Under the pieces are notes generated by a model that had not been told where the DNA came from, did not search any database, and saw only the letters and a list, made by a program, of their open reading frames with translations. Both the position numbers and the translations under genes were made by a program. DNA of 64,000 nt from Natronospirillum sp965602035 (GTDB taxonomy: Bacteria; Pseudomonadota; Gammaproteobacteria; Pseudomonadales; Natronospirillaceae). The stretch covers positions 186,001 to 250,000 of the forward strand of contig OZ271919.1 of assembly GCA_965602035.1 (NCBI GenBank). Direction: 5' to 3'. Positions 42,004-51,102 of this stretch are shown here, one piece after another. Within the stretch, counting starts at the first letter, position 1; each line of letters begins with the position of its first letter.

Positions 42004-43035
42004 ATGTGGATGGATTACCTCGGGTTTCTGTTGCGGATCGGCACGGTGCTGGCCGCCATTCTGATTGTGGTGGGTGTCATTTCCGCCGCTGCATCGCGGG
42101 CCCGCAGCCAGCCCCGCAAGGGCAAATTGCAGGTTGAAGACCTGGGCGAACGGTGGGAAGACCTCCGAGCCCGGATGAAAACGTCGCTGATGTCAGATCG
42201 CAAGGCCAGAAAACAGTTCCGGAAAGCCGAGAAAAAGCGTCGAAAAGCAGAGAAGAAGACCGGCACGGATGGCGCAACCGACCATCAGAATGCGTTCGTG
42301 CTCGATTTCAAGGGCGATATCCAGGCCAGCCAGGTGAAGGCGCTCTCGGAAGCGGTCAGCGCAGTGCTGGCGGTCGCCCGGCCCGGAGATACTGTCCTTC
42401 TGCGGCTTGAAAGTCCGGGCGGGGTGGTGCACGGGTACGGTCTGGCGGCGTCGCAACTGGCGCGGCTGAAAAAAGCCGGGCTGACGCTCTGGGTGTCGGT
42501 CGACAAGGTAGCGGCAAGCGGCGGCTATATGATGGCGTCGCTGGCGGACCGGATTTTTGCGGCACCCTTTGCCATTGTCGGGTCAATTGGCGTTGTGGCT
42601 CAGGTCCCGAATGTGCACAGACTGCTGAAAAAGCTGCATGTTGATATCGAGCTGCATACGGCGGGCGAATTCAAGCGTACGCTGACGGTGCTGGGCGAGA
42701 ACACGGATGAAGGCCGCCGGAAATTCAAGGAAGATCTTGAAGACACCCACCTGCTGTTCAAGCGCCATATCGCGGATGCCCGCCCGGCACTGGATGTCGA
42801 TTCGGTGGCAAACGGTGACTTCTGGTATGGCCGGGAAGCCGTCGATGTTGGCCTTGTTGACGAACTTGCCACCAGCGAAGACGTGGTCGGCCAACTGCGC
42901 GACGGGCCGGCGAAGCGGGTGCTGAGTGTGCGTTACGAGCCGCCGAAGCCGTTGGCACAGAGATTGGGAGAAGGCTCGGCAAACTGGGTGGAGAACCTGG
43001 TGGATCGGCTGTTGTCCCGAAACCCTCCCCTTTAA
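42004..43035 (+). CDS. sohB: SohB family inner-membrane serine protease (S49)
   Basis: A 343-residue protein, close to E. coli SohB length. The N-terminal membrane anchor is at about 8-30, then a charged Lys/Arg-rich linker (about 62-88). The S49 domain has nucleophile S172 (VAASGGYMMA) and lysine base K224 (TAGEFKRTLT), with GSIGVVAQVPN at 193-203. Active-site residues are intact and face the periplasm. The 23-codon upstream extension is rejected. The LolA-like gene follows after 33 bases with its own strong ribosome-binding site, so sohB may be the first gene of that operon. Confidence 0.93.
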   Translation: MWMDYLGFLLRIGTVLAAILIVVGVISAAASRARSQPRKGKLQVEDLGERWEDLRARMKTSLMSDRKARKQFRKAEKKRRKAEKKTGTDGATDHQNAFVLDFKGDIQASQVKALSEAVSAVLAVARPGDTVLLRLESPGGVVHGYGLAASQLARLKKAGLTLWVSVDKVAASGGYMMASLADRIFAAPFAIVGSIGVVAQVPNVHRLLKKLHVDIELHTAGEFKRTLTVLGENTDEGRRKFKEDLEDTHLLFKRHIADARPALDVDSVANGDFWYGREAVDVGLVDELATSEDVVGQLRDGPAKRVLSVRYEPPKPLAQRLGEGSANWVENLVDRLLSRNPPL

Positions 43036-43068
43036 AACGGGAATTGGACACGATCGGGAGGTAAAATC

Positions 43069-43812
43069 ATGCAACGGGGAGTATTGCTGGCAGTCGGGAT
43101 TCTGATTCCGGTCGCTGCCTGGTCGCAATCGGCGGATGTCATACTGGACCGCATGCAGGCTCAAATGCAGGGTGAGTCCAGTCGCGCTGAAATGACCATG
43201 ACCATAGAGCGGCCCCGCTATACGCGGGAAATCGGCCTGCGGACATGGGCACTCGGGCAGGATTACACCATGACGCTGGTGACCTACCCGCCGCGTGATG
43301 AGGGGACCGTGTACCTGAAACGTGAAAACGAAATATGGAATTACGTCCCCACGATCGATCGCACAATCAAGCTCCCCCCGTCCATGATGTCCCAGTCCTG
43401 GATGGGCTCGGATTTCACCAATGACGACCTGGTCCGGGAGAGCTCGCTGGCCGAGGACTATGAGGCCGAGATCGTGCGTTCGGAGCAGTACGACGGACTG
43501 GACGCGTGGGTTCTCTCGCTCGTGCCGCTCCCGGATACGCCGGTCGTCTGGGGGCGTGTTCTGTTATGGGTGGAAAAGCAGGACTACCTGCAGCTACGTG
43601 CCGAGTATATGGACCAGGAGGGCCAACTGGTAGACATTCTGGCCCTGTCCGACATTCGCGAGATGGATGGAAGGCGGCTCCCTGCGCGCCTGGAGCTGAC
43701 ACCGGCAGACGATCCGGGCCATAGGACCGTGCTCACATATGACAGTATTGAATTCGGTGTTGACCTGGACGAGAGCTTTTTCTCGCGGCAGATGATGTCA
43801 CGGGTTCGTTGA
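43069..43812 (+). CDS. LolA-like periplasmic outer-membrane lipoprotein-sorting protein
   Basis: A 247-residue periplasmic protein with signal peptide 1-19 (ILIPVAAWSQ). The mature part has the LolA-like half-barrel pattern: RMQAQMQGESSRAEMTMTIERPRYTREIGLRTWALGQDYTMTLVTYPPRDEGTVYLKRENEIWNYVP, then MMSQSWMGSDFTNDDLVRES and DILALSDIREMDGRRLPARLEL. That family binds lipoprotein acyl chains or other lipids. GGGAGGTAAAATC precedes the ATG. The stop is two bases from the first FtsX-type permease, so it is part of the permease/ATPase operon. This is not the main LolA (about 200 residues, different motifs). Confidence 0.82.
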   Translation: MQRGVLLAVGILIPVAAWSQSADVILDRMQAQMQGESSRAEMTMTIERPRYTREIGLRTWALGQDYTMTLVTYPPRDEGTVYLKRENEIWNYVPTIDRTIKLPPSMMSQSWMGSDFTNDDLVRESSLAEDYEAEIVRSEQYDGLDAWVLSLVPLPDTPVVWGRVLLWVEKQDYLQLRAEYMDQEGQLVDILALSDIREMDGRRLPARLELTPADDPGHRTVLTYDSIEFGVDLDESFFSRQMMSRVR

Positions 43813-43814
43813 CC

Positions 43815-45062
43815 ATGTTGACGGTTCGATTGGCCTGGCGAAACCTCTGGCGGAACCCGCGCCGGTCATCGATCACGCTGGGGTCCATCGCGTTTGCGGT
43901 GGTTGTGGCCCTGTGGGTGGAATCGATGACCCGCGGTTCGCATGAGCAGATGATTACCAATATGACCCGGTATCACACGGGTACCATTCAATTGCAGCAT
44001 CCTGACTTCAGAGACGAGCCCTCACTGGATAACGCCCTGGTGGTGGATGATGCGTTGCGTGCCGAAGTGGCCTCAGCCCACGAGGGTGTCGGGTTTCTCG
44101 TACCCAGGCTTGAAACGTTCATGCTGGCCGCCGGCGACGACACAACTCGGGGCGCGCAAGTGCTCGGTGTTGATCTTGCAGCCGAGCACCGCCTGAATGG
44201 GCTGCGGGATTATCTGGTGCGGGGGCGGTTCTTCGCCCCCGATGAGCAGGCCGTTGTGCTCGGGCAGGGTCTTGCCCAGCGCCTGGATCTTGAACCCGGG
44301 GATGACCTGATTCTGCTCGGTCAGGGGCGTTTCGGCCAGTCGGCTGCGGGACGATACCCGGTCGCCGGTCTGATCGAGCACCCGATGCGGGACATTGACA
44401 ACCAGCGGGTCTATCTGCCGATCGCTGAAGCGCGCTGGCTGTTGTCGGCAGAGCAGCATGCCACTGCGCTGCTGGTCGAACCCGACGCACCACATCTGAT
44501 CACTCCTGTGGCGGAAAGCCTGCAGGCCGGTCTGGCGCATCGCGAGGGCGAAGCCGCCGTTACTGTGCTTACCTGGCGTGAGCTCATGCCGGATCTTGTT
44601 CAGGCGCTTGAATTCGATGCGGCGCAGCAGAAACTGATGACCGGCATTCTCTATCTGTTGATCGGGTTCGGGCTGTTCGGAACCTTGCTGATGATGCTTC
44701 TTGAGCGCCGCCGTGAATTCAGCATCCTCATTTCGATTGGCATGCAGCGCCGGCAGCTGGCGTTTATGGTCTTTCTGGAGTCCCTGCTGCTGAGCGGCCT
44801 TGGCGCCGTCGCAGGTCTGGTTCCCGGCGGGTTGCTGGTGGCCTGGTTTGTACAACACCCGATTCCGCTCGGGGGCGATGTGGCGGATATGGTGGCGGAA
44901 ATGGGCATGGGTCTGGAAGCGCAGCTGGAATTCTCCGCCGCACCTTCCGTATTCTGGTCCCAGACCGTCCAGGTACTGGCTCTGGCTGTGGCTGTGGGGC
45001 TTTATCCGGTCTGGAAGATACACCGCATTCCGGCCCGACCCGGCGGCATGACGAGGGGGTAG
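43815..45062 (+). CDS. ABC transporter permease, FtsX/MacB type (first of pair)
   Basis: A 415-residue inner-membrane protein with TM1 at about 18-38, a large periplasmic domain (about 40-270, MacB_PCD-like) and three C-terminal segments (about 275-300, 320-345 and 372-395) containing the FtsX core (LLMMLLERRREFSILISIGMQRRQLAFMVFLESLL). It begins LTVRLAWRNLWRNPRRSS, the same opening as the next gene, so the two permeases are paralogues forming a heterodimer, as LolC and LolE do. The LolC/E-specific motifs I would expect near TM1 are not seen. Confidence 0.88.
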   Translation: MLTVRLAWRNLWRNPRRSSITLGSIAFAVVVALWVESMTRGSHEQMITNMTRYHTGTIQLQHPDFRDEPSLDNALVVDDALRAEVASAHEGVGFLVPRLETFMLAAGDDTTRGAQVLGVDLAAEHRLNGLRDYLVRGRFFAPDEQAVVLGQGLAQRLDLEPGDDLILLGQGRFGQSAAGRYPVAGLIEHPMRDIDNQRVYLPIAEARWLLSAEQHATALLVEPDAPHLITPVAESLQAGLAHREGEAAVTVLTWRELMPDLVQALEFDAAQQKLMTGILYLLIGFGLFGTLLMMLLERRREFSILISIGMQRRQLAFMVFLESLLLSGLGAVAGLVPGGLLVAWFVQHPIPLGGDVADMVAEMGMGLEAQLEFSAAPSVFWSQTVQVLALAVAVGLYPVWKIHRIPARPGGMTRG

Positions 45063-45067
45063 CGGCA

Positions 45068-46285
45068 ATGCTCGTACGACTGGCATGGCGAAATCTCTGG
45101 CGCAACACGCAGCGCAGCGGGGTACTGCTCGCCGCTATTGCGCTCGGCATGTGGGCGGGCCTGTTTCTCTCAGCCATAACGGCCGGTTATCTGGAGCAAC
45201 GGTTCGACCAGGTCATTACGCAGGAGCTGTCGCATGTCCAGGTGCATCATCCGCAGTTTCTCGCCGAGCGGGAAGTGGAGATGGGGGTGCCCGATGCCGG
45301 TAACATTCGTTCGTGGTTGATGGAGCAGTCCGGGGTGCTGGCCGTCGCTCCACGATTGCGTGTCGATGCGATGATTCAGTCGTCCGTGCGCACTTCGGGC
45401 GTTGAATTGCGTGGCGTTGACCCCGCCGCAGAGGCCGCGACGACGCAACTGCACAAGCGCCTGTCCGCGGGCGGTTATCTGCCCGATGGTCGCTCCAACC
45501 CGATACTGCTCGGGGAGCACGGTGCTGACCAGCTCGGTGTCGAGCTCGGGCAGCGGGTGGTACTGAGCTTTCAGACACCCGCGGGCGAGCTGACGTCAGC
45601 AGCTTTCGTGGTGACAGGGCTGTTTGCGACCGGCTCAGACGCCCGGGAGGCCAGCCTTGCTTACGCCCGGCTGTCTGATCTGGCGGGTCTGCTGGAGGCC
45701 CCGGCGCTTAGACACGAGGTGGCGATCCTGCTCGATGACGAGTCGCGCAGCCCGGCCATTGCCGATGCGCTGAATGCCCGCTTTGACGGGATAGCCGCGG
45801 AGACCTGGTCCGAACTTTCCCCGGAACTTCGTTACCTGAATGAAATGGGCAACAGCACGACCTACATACTGATGGGCGTTATCCTGCTGGCACTGGCCTT
45901 CGGGCTGTTGAATACGCTGTTGATGAGTATATTCGAGCGAACCCGCGAGCTCTGTATGCTGCTGGCCATCGGGATGCAACGGCGCTCACTTTTTCTGATG
46001 ATACTCATTGAATCGGTTCTGCTGACGCTGGTGGGTGCCGCAGTCGGACTGGGTGCCGGTATGGCAACCATTTTCTGGCTCGGCGCCCAGGGGCTCGATC
46101 TCGCACCGCTGGGCGGTGATGCACTGGCCCAGTTCGGGTATGACCCCGTGGTCTACCCGCAGATCGGTCTGGACGCTCTGGTTGGCATTGTGGCCCTGGT
46201 TGTCATGACCGCGATTCTCGCGGCGCTGTACCCGGCCTGGCGCGTACGGGGGCTTCAGCCGGCAACAGCGGTCGCCGGATCATGA
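45068..46285 (+). CDS. ABC transporter permease, FtsX/MacB type (second of pair)
   Basis: A 405-residue paralogue of the upstream permease: opening VRLAWRNLWRNTQRSG, TM1 at about 17-38, a periplasmic domain to about 255, and three C-terminal segments with the FtsX core LLMSIFERTRELCMLLAIGMQRRSLFLMILIESVLL. The gap to the upstream gene is five bases. Together with the ATPase at 46326 it would form a mechanotransmission-type transporter, which extracts cargo from the membrane outer leaflet or powers a periplasmic partner rather than moving solutes through a channel. Confidence 0.88.
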   Translation: MLVRLAWRNLWRNTQRSGVLLAAIALGMWAGLFLSAITAGYLEQRFDQVITQELSHVQVHHPQFLAEREVEMGVPDAGNIRSWLMEQSGVLAVAPRLRVDAMIQSSVRTSGVELRGVDPAAEAATTQLHKRLSAGGYLPDGRSNPILLGEHGADQLGVELGQRVVLSFQTPAGELTSAAFVVTGLFATGSDAREASLAYARLSDLAGLLEAPALRHEVAILLDDESRSPAIADALNARFDGIAAETWSELSPELRYLNEMGNSTTYILMGVILLALAFGLLNTLLMSIFERTRELCMLLAIGMQRRSLFLMILIESVLLTLVGAAVGLGAGMATIFWLGAQGLDLAPLGGDALAQFGYDPVVYPQIGLDALVGIVALVVMTAILAALYPAWRVRGLQPATAVAGS

Positions 46286-46325
46286 GTGATTGTCAGCAGC
46301 TCGTGGAATCAGGGAGGCAGTGCCA

Positions 46326-47015
46326 ATGGCGATGATAGAAGCAACGGATCTGGAGCGGGTTTATAACCCCGATGCGGTGCCGGTTTATGCACTGCGACGG
46401 GTTTCTCTTGCTATCGAAGCCGGTGAATTCACCAGCATTGTCGGGCCATCCGGCTCGGGGAAGTCCACGCTTCTTAACCTGCTCGGCGGTCTTGACGCAC
46501 CGACCACCGGGTCAGTGCGGGTAGACGATATCGATCTGGCCTCACTGAGTGGTCCCGAACTGATCCGGTTCCGGCGTGATCATATCGGATTCGTGTTCCA
46601 GTCCTATAACCTGATCCCGGTTTTCACCGCATGGGAGAACATTGCTTTTGTGCTGCAACTGCAGAAGCGACCCCCTCAGCGGATTCAGGCACGGGTCGAT
46701 GAGCTACTCGAGAGAGTTGGTCTCGCCGACCGGCGTGATGCACGACCGCACCAGTTGTCAGGCGGCCAGCAACAGCGCGTGGCCGTTGCCCGCGCGCTGG
46801 CCACCGAGCCCCGGTTCATTCTGGCGGATGAACCCACGGCCAACCTGGACACGGCATCGGCGGACAATCTGCTATCGCTGATGGAGGATATGAATCGGGA
46901 CCAGACGGTTACGTTTCTGTTCTCCACGCACGACCCGCGTGTCATTGAGCGTGCGAGGCGCGTTTTGACGCTTCAGGACGGAATGGTGACCGGAGACAGC
47001 AGCAATGGCGAATAA
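46326..47015 (+). CDS. ABC transporter ATP-binding protein, LolD/MacB type
   Basis: A 229-residue ATPase of the LolD/FtsE/MacB group. Walker A GPSGSGKS is at 40-47, Q-loop FVFQSYNLIPVFTAWENI, signature LSGGQQQRVAVARAL, Walker B FILADEPTANLD and H-loop FLFSTHD. GGGAGG before the ATG at 46326 sets the start; the 12-codon extension is rejected. Its last 11 bases overlap the beta-barrel gene, tying the outer-membrane partner to the transporter. Confidence 0.93.
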   Translation: MAMIEATDLERVYNPDAVPVYALRRVSLAIEAGEFTSIVGPSGSGKSTLLNLLGGLDAPTTGSVRVDDIDLASLSGPELIRFRRDHIGFVFQSYNLIPVFTAWENIAFVLQLQKRPPQRIQARVDELLERVGLADRRDARPHQLSGGQQQRVAVARALATEPRFILADEPTANLDTASADNLLSLMEDMNRDQTVTFLFSTHDPRVIERARRVLTLQDGMVTGDSSNGE

Positions 47016-48126
47016 ACGCCATGCCCTGATCTTGGGGGCAATATTGGCGGGAGCTACCCTGAATTCATCGGCTCAGGAGGTAAGCGGGTATTGGCAATTG
47101 CGACCCGTCTACACCGTGGCGCCGAGTGAGCTTGCCGACGCGCGGGTGCAATTCCGCCTGAACACGGAATGGCGGAACATGGCGGGAGCGACCTGGGTCG
47201 CGGAGAGTCGTACCCGGTTGCTGATCGGTGACAGTGTCTCCGGAAGCTTCGCTCCGGATGCCCGGCGCTGGTCAGAAGATCCCGGCTGGCTGGATCTCAC
47301 GGCTGCACCTCTGGTGGCTGATGGTGTGGTTCTTCAGACACAGATTGATCGGCTTTATGCCCAATGGTCCCGAAGGGACTGGCGTGTGAGAGCAGGGCGT
47401 CAGCGAATCAACTGGGGTGTCACCACAACGACCAACCCGAACGATCTGTTCAATTCAGACTCGCTCTATGAATTCGACTATCCGGAACGTCCGGGAGCGG
47501 ATGCCATTCGGGTGGAGCGGTATTTTGGCTTTGCCGGCCGTGCAGAGCTGGCAGCGGCACCGGGCCGGGATGGAAATGAACCGGTTGTGGCCGGGCTGGT
47601 AGCGAACAATTGGCAATCTGTCGACTGGCAGGTGTTGACGGGCCGATACCGGGACCGCTGGGCGGCGGGCGGTGGCATCGCTACCGGCGTCGGCCCGCTG
47701 GGTGTGAAGGCGGAATGGACGAGTTTTTTGGATGCCGGCGCGCGCTTGTCAGACATCCAGTCCGTGGTTGCTGTGAGCCTGGACTCGGTACTGGCGAACG
47801 GGGACTATGTAACCACTGCGTTGCTCTGGAATCAGTCTGCCGGCGAGGAGGGCAGTTCGGGGTCAGGTGCAGGCACCGGGCCTGACAATCCGTCAGTGTC
47901 TGAATGGCAGCATTCGATTCAGTGGAGTCGTTCGGTGACGCCACTGCTGAGAGTGAATGCAGCCGGCAGTTGGTATCCCGGCAGCCCCGGTGGCGTGCTT
48001 TCTCCGTCCGTCGAATATTCCGTAACGCAGGTCTGGGACGCCAGTCTGGTCGGGCAGTGGCGGTGGCCGGTCGACGACTCAGAGCCCACCGGTCTGGTTT
48101 CGGTTGCCGCGCGCTACAGTTATTAG
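47005..48126 (+). CDS. Putative outer-membrane beta-barrel protein of the ABC cluster
   Basis: A 373-residue protein with signal peptide about 1-23 (LAGATLNSSAQ-E), rich in alternating hydrophobic/polar strands and Trp/Tyr. It ends AARYSY, a terminal aromatic as in many outer-membrane barrels. Repeated strand-turn units such as QIDRLYAQWSRRDWRVRAGRQRINWGV resemble porin-like families with an RAGRQ..NWG strand. A Ser/Gly-rich loop lies at about 285-297. No named family is certain. The 11-base overlap with the ATPase gene implies translational coupling and a shared process with the LolA-like protein. Confidence 0.7.
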   Translation: MANKRHALILGAILAGATLNSSAQEVSGYWQLRPVYTVAPSELADARVQFRLNTEWRNMAGATWVAESRTRLLIGDSVSGSFAPDARRWSEDPGWLDLTAAPLVADGVVLQTQIDRLYAQWSRRDWRVRAGRQRINWGVTTTTNPNDLFNSDSLYEFDYPERPGADAIRVERYFGFAGRAELAAAPGRDGNEPVVAGLVANNWQSVDWQVLTGRYRDRWAAGGGIATGVGPLGVKAEWTSFLDAGARLSDIQSVVAVSLDSVLANGDYVTTALLWNQSAGEEGSSGSGAGTGPDNPSVSEWQHSIQWSRSVTPLLRVNAAGSWYPGSPGGVLSPSVEYSVTQVWDASLVGQWRWPVDDSEPTGLVSVAARYSY

Positions 48127-48224
48127 TGTGTTGCGCCGTCTTCAGTTGGAGCCAACTGGCCTTCAACAGCGCGTCTTGCTGTCACTGCACTCACCGGCTC
48201 AGAGGCTGGGCCTCTGGCAGCAAA

Positions 48225-50105
48225 CTAGAAGGGCCCGTTGGTTACGTCTACAAACAACTCCAGATACAGGCCGGGGTGAATATAGTCGCCACCCAGTCGG
48301 CTGCTGTTCCAGCGCTGAATGTCGTTTACGGATACGTTGAAACGATCGGCGATGCGATGAAGACTGTCGCCGTTGCGAACCGTATATCCAACCCGGCGCA
48401 CGACAGACCGGCTGGCAGGCGCCCCGGATGACTGGTTGGCCATTTGCTGACCCGGTTCCAGCCATATCACCAGTTCTTCACCGATCATGATCGGATCCGT
48501 CGGTGCCTTGCCATTCCAGCGCGCCAGGGCTCGAACATTCACGTCGTGTCTGCGAGCAATCTCCCAGAATGAGTCACCCGGCTGCACGGTGTACCGGGTA
48601 CGCTGCAAGCCCTCTCCCGGCTGTCTGCTCTGCTGGCGGTCCAGGCGGTTCCCGGCGCTCAGGCTGTAGGCACTGTCCCGCGCACTCGCCGTCGGAATCA
48701 ACAGGTGCTCGCCTGCACGAATCGTGTTGCCGGCGATATCGTTCACATCACGCAGAACATCAACGGTGGTCTGGAACTGTCGCGAAATGCTGAGCAGCGA
48801 ATCGCCCGATTCAATCTGGTAGCGTTGCCATGCCATTCTCTGGTCCGCTGGCAGGTTGCGTAACTCACGGCGAAAGGACTCCGCCTTGTCCACTGGAATC
48901 AGCAGGTACTGCGCGACTTCCGGGTGGGTCGCCCAACGGTTGTAGCCCGGATTCAGCAGGTAGAGGTCTTCCAGCGACATATCCGCCATGCGAGCTGCCT
49001 GTGCCAGGTCGATCTGACCATCAAGCTCCACCCGCTCGAAATAGGGTTCATTAGGCACAATCGGCAGCTCGAGGCCATAGGCTTTCGGGTCCGAGATTAT
49101 GCGCGCAAGCGCCATTATTTTCGGTACGTAGAGCCGGGTCTCACGAGGCAGCGCCAGGTTCCAGAAGTCCAGCGGCAGACCATTTCGACGATTGGCACGT
49201 TGTGCGCTCAGTACATTACCGGGGCCGGCGTTATAACTCGCCATGGCGAGTTCCCAGTCGCCGTCGAACATGCCGGACAGGTCTTCGTAGTAATCAAGTG
49301 CAGCATCGGTTGCTGCCCAGACATCACGGCGACCGTCATACCACCAGTCCTGATGCAGTCCGTATTGTCGACCGGTGCCGGGAATGAACTGCCACATGCC
49401 CGAAGCGCGTCCATGCGAGTAGGCAAATGGGTCATAGGCGCTTTCAATCACCGGCACCAATGCCAGTTCACCGGGAAGATTCCGCTTTTCGATCTCTGCA
49501 AGCACATGGGGCAGGTACCGCCTCGCACGCTGGGCTACCCGGTTGAAATAGCCCTGATTGCGACTGTACCACCGAATTTCTGCGTCAATCCTCGGGTCGT
49601 CGACGCTGTGGTCGAGTCGAAAACGGGAGCGCAGGTCATGCCATATGTCGCGTTCGTACTGTGCCATGCGCCGGGGCCACTCATACGCAGTGTCGGCGTT
49701 ATAGGTTTCGGGAAACAGTTTCGCGATGTCGGATGAAATGTGGTCGACAGCGTAGTCGGGCACCGGCGGCAGCGATTTGGGCTGGTAGGCAGACAGCGGG
49801 ATCACGGACGCCGTTTTATGCCTCGGCGGCGCCGGAGGAGCGGACAGTGGAATAACGGTCAAAGAGAGTTCATGGGCGGTGGGCTCCACAGCCGCATCTT
49901 CCGACACGGGGTCCGCAATATCAGGCTCGCCGCCACTGTGCGAACCCGAGCCGGCCGACGAGGCGGACCCGTCCGCCTGAGCCGGTTCTGCATCCCGTTC
50001 AAACAGGGACAGAGCCGCGCTGTTATCGGTGCCAATCGTCTGACAGCCGGATAGAAACAGCAGGCAGATCAGAGCCGAAAGCGGTGCTGATGGTCTAAAA
50101 TCCAT
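48225..50105 (-). CDS. mltD: Membrane-bound lytic murein transglycosylase D with LysM repeats
   Basis: A 626-residue lipoprotein (lipobox LSG-C21) that cleaves peptidoglycan between MurNAc and GlcNAc. A disordered linker (about 30-115) contains VIPLSA twice. The SLT catalytic domain is at about 180-340, with catalytic E221 (VIESAYDPFAYS) and GMWQFIPGTGRQYGL. Three LysM repeats near the C-terminus (about 437-480, 535-578 and 582-625) begin YQIESGDSL, YTVQPGDSF and YTVRNGDSL. It is longer than E. coli MltD (two LysM). It diverges from the methyltransferase, a conserved order in this group. Confidence 0.95.
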   Translation of the reverse strand: MDFRPSAPLSALICLLFLSGCQTIGTDNSAALSLFERDAEPAQADGSASSAGSGSHSGGEPDIADPVSEDAAVEPTAHELSLTVIPLSAPPAPPRHKTASVIPLSAYQPKSLPPVPDYAVDHISSDIAKLFPETYNADTAYEWPRRMAQYERDIWHDLRSRFRLDHSVDDPRIDAEIRWYSRNQGYFNRVAQRARRYLPHVLAEIEKRNLPGELALVPVIESAYDPFAYSHGRASGMWQFIPGTGRQYGLHQDWWYDGRRDVWAATDAALDYYEDLSGMFDGDWELAMASYNAGPGNVLSAQRANRRNGLPLDFWNLALPRETRLYVPKIMALARIISDPKAYGLELPIVPNEPYFERVELDGQIDLAQAARMADMSLEDLYLLNPGYNRWATHPEVAQYLLIPVDKAESFRRELRNLPADQRMAWQRYQIESGDSLLSISRQFQTTVDVLRDVNDIAGNTIRAGEHLLIPTASARDSAYSLSAGNRLDRQQSRQPGEGLQRTRYTVQPGDSFWEIARRHDVNVRALARWNGKAPTDPIMIGEELVIWLEPGQQMANQSSGAPASRSVVRRVGYTVRNGDSLHRIADRFNVSVNDIQRWNSSRLGGDYIHPGLYLELFVDVTNGPF

Positions 50106-50301
50106 GGGTTGCGTAACGGACTTCCAGGCTGCATTGACGATCGGGGTGTTATACCATAAACGGCACGAATTGAAAGAGGGTCGGCGCTTTCATCGAACTC
50201 GGTTCCGAAGGGCGCCGAGGTCGATTCCGAAGGGCCAGGTCCTTCGCGGAGCCGGCTCGGCAGGTGTGGTCGAGCTGAACCATTTTAATGGGGAGAGGTG
50301 A

Positions 50302-51102
50302 TTGTTCAGGTCTCGCTGGCGGGCATTCAGGAACAGATGGCGCGTGCCGCCGGTGGACCCGGGGGTTCGGGAGGCCAGACTGAATGAGTGGTATCGGTCG
50401 TCACTCGGCCAGCAACTGCTGGCAACGGAACGGCAGCAGGTGCGCGCTGCTGTGGGCACAGGCTATCTCCCGTTTCTCGTCCAACTGGATAGCGGTGCGC
50501 ATGAAGCGCTGATCTCGACCCGGGGCCTCCATTTCAAAACCAATCTCGTAATAGCCCGCAGTGAAAGTCGTTGCGCCGGGCCCTGTGTGCAATCCGAGCT
50601 GGAATACCTGCCTCTGCAGCCTGAATCGGTGGACTGCATGGTAATCCACCATGCGCTGGAATACGCGCCTGCGCCCCATCGGGTGCTGCGAGAGGCGGTA
50701 CAGGCGCTGCGTCCGGGAGGCCAGATTATTCTGTTGGGGTTTAATCCCTACGGGTTCTGGGGAATGCGGCGGTGGTTCGCGCCCTGGCGACGACGTTACC
50801 AGCCGTGGGAGGGGAACTTCCTCAGCCCGGGTCGCCTGACCGACTGGTGCCGGCTGCTGGATTGTGAAATCACCGAGCGCCGTTACTACTACCACTGGCC
50901 GCCGTTTACCCGGGCGAGTCTAAAACAGCGGGCATCCAGACTGAACCGGCTGGTGCGCACTCTGTTTCCGGTGCTGGGTGGCGGGTATATGCTGGTCGCG
51001 CGCAAGCAGCAATTGATCCCGCTGCAACCCAAACGCTGGGAGACCGCTTTTTTCCTGCGCGGACGGGCCATGAATCGTGAACGGGAGGATGCGACGCAGT
51101 GA
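50302..51102 (+). CDS. Class I SAM-dependent methyltransferase (mltD-rnhA neighbour)
   Basis: A 266-residue methyltransferase of the Methyltransf_11 type. The core is LPLQPESVDCMVIHHALEYAPAPHRVLREAVQALRPGGQIILLGFNPYGFWGMRRWF, about 95-155. The usual glycine-rich SAM motif is poorly conserved (ALISTRGLHFKTNLVIARSE). The start is TTG at 50302, supported by GGGGAGAGG directly upstream. The stop overlaps the rnhA GTG. Homologues next to rnhA/gloB are widespread in gammaproteobacteria with no clear substrate. Confidence 0.85.
   Translation: MFRSRWRAFRNRWRVPPVDPGVREARLNEWYRSSLGQQLLATERQQVRAAVGTGYLPFLVQLDSGAHEALISTRGLHFKTNLVIARSESRCAGPCVQSELEYLPLQPESVDCMVIHHALEYAPAPHRVLREAVQALRPGGQIILLGFNPYGFWGMRRWFAPWRRRYQPWEGNFLSPGRLTDWCRLLDCEITERRYYYHWPPFTRASLKQRASRLNRLVRTLFPVLGGGYMLVARKQQLIPLQPKRWETAFFLRGRAMNREREDATQ

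Noticed and set aside
44073..45086. 337-codon minus-strand frame opposite the first FtsX-type permease
   Set aside because: Antisense shadow; His/Gln-rich, no ribosome-binding site.
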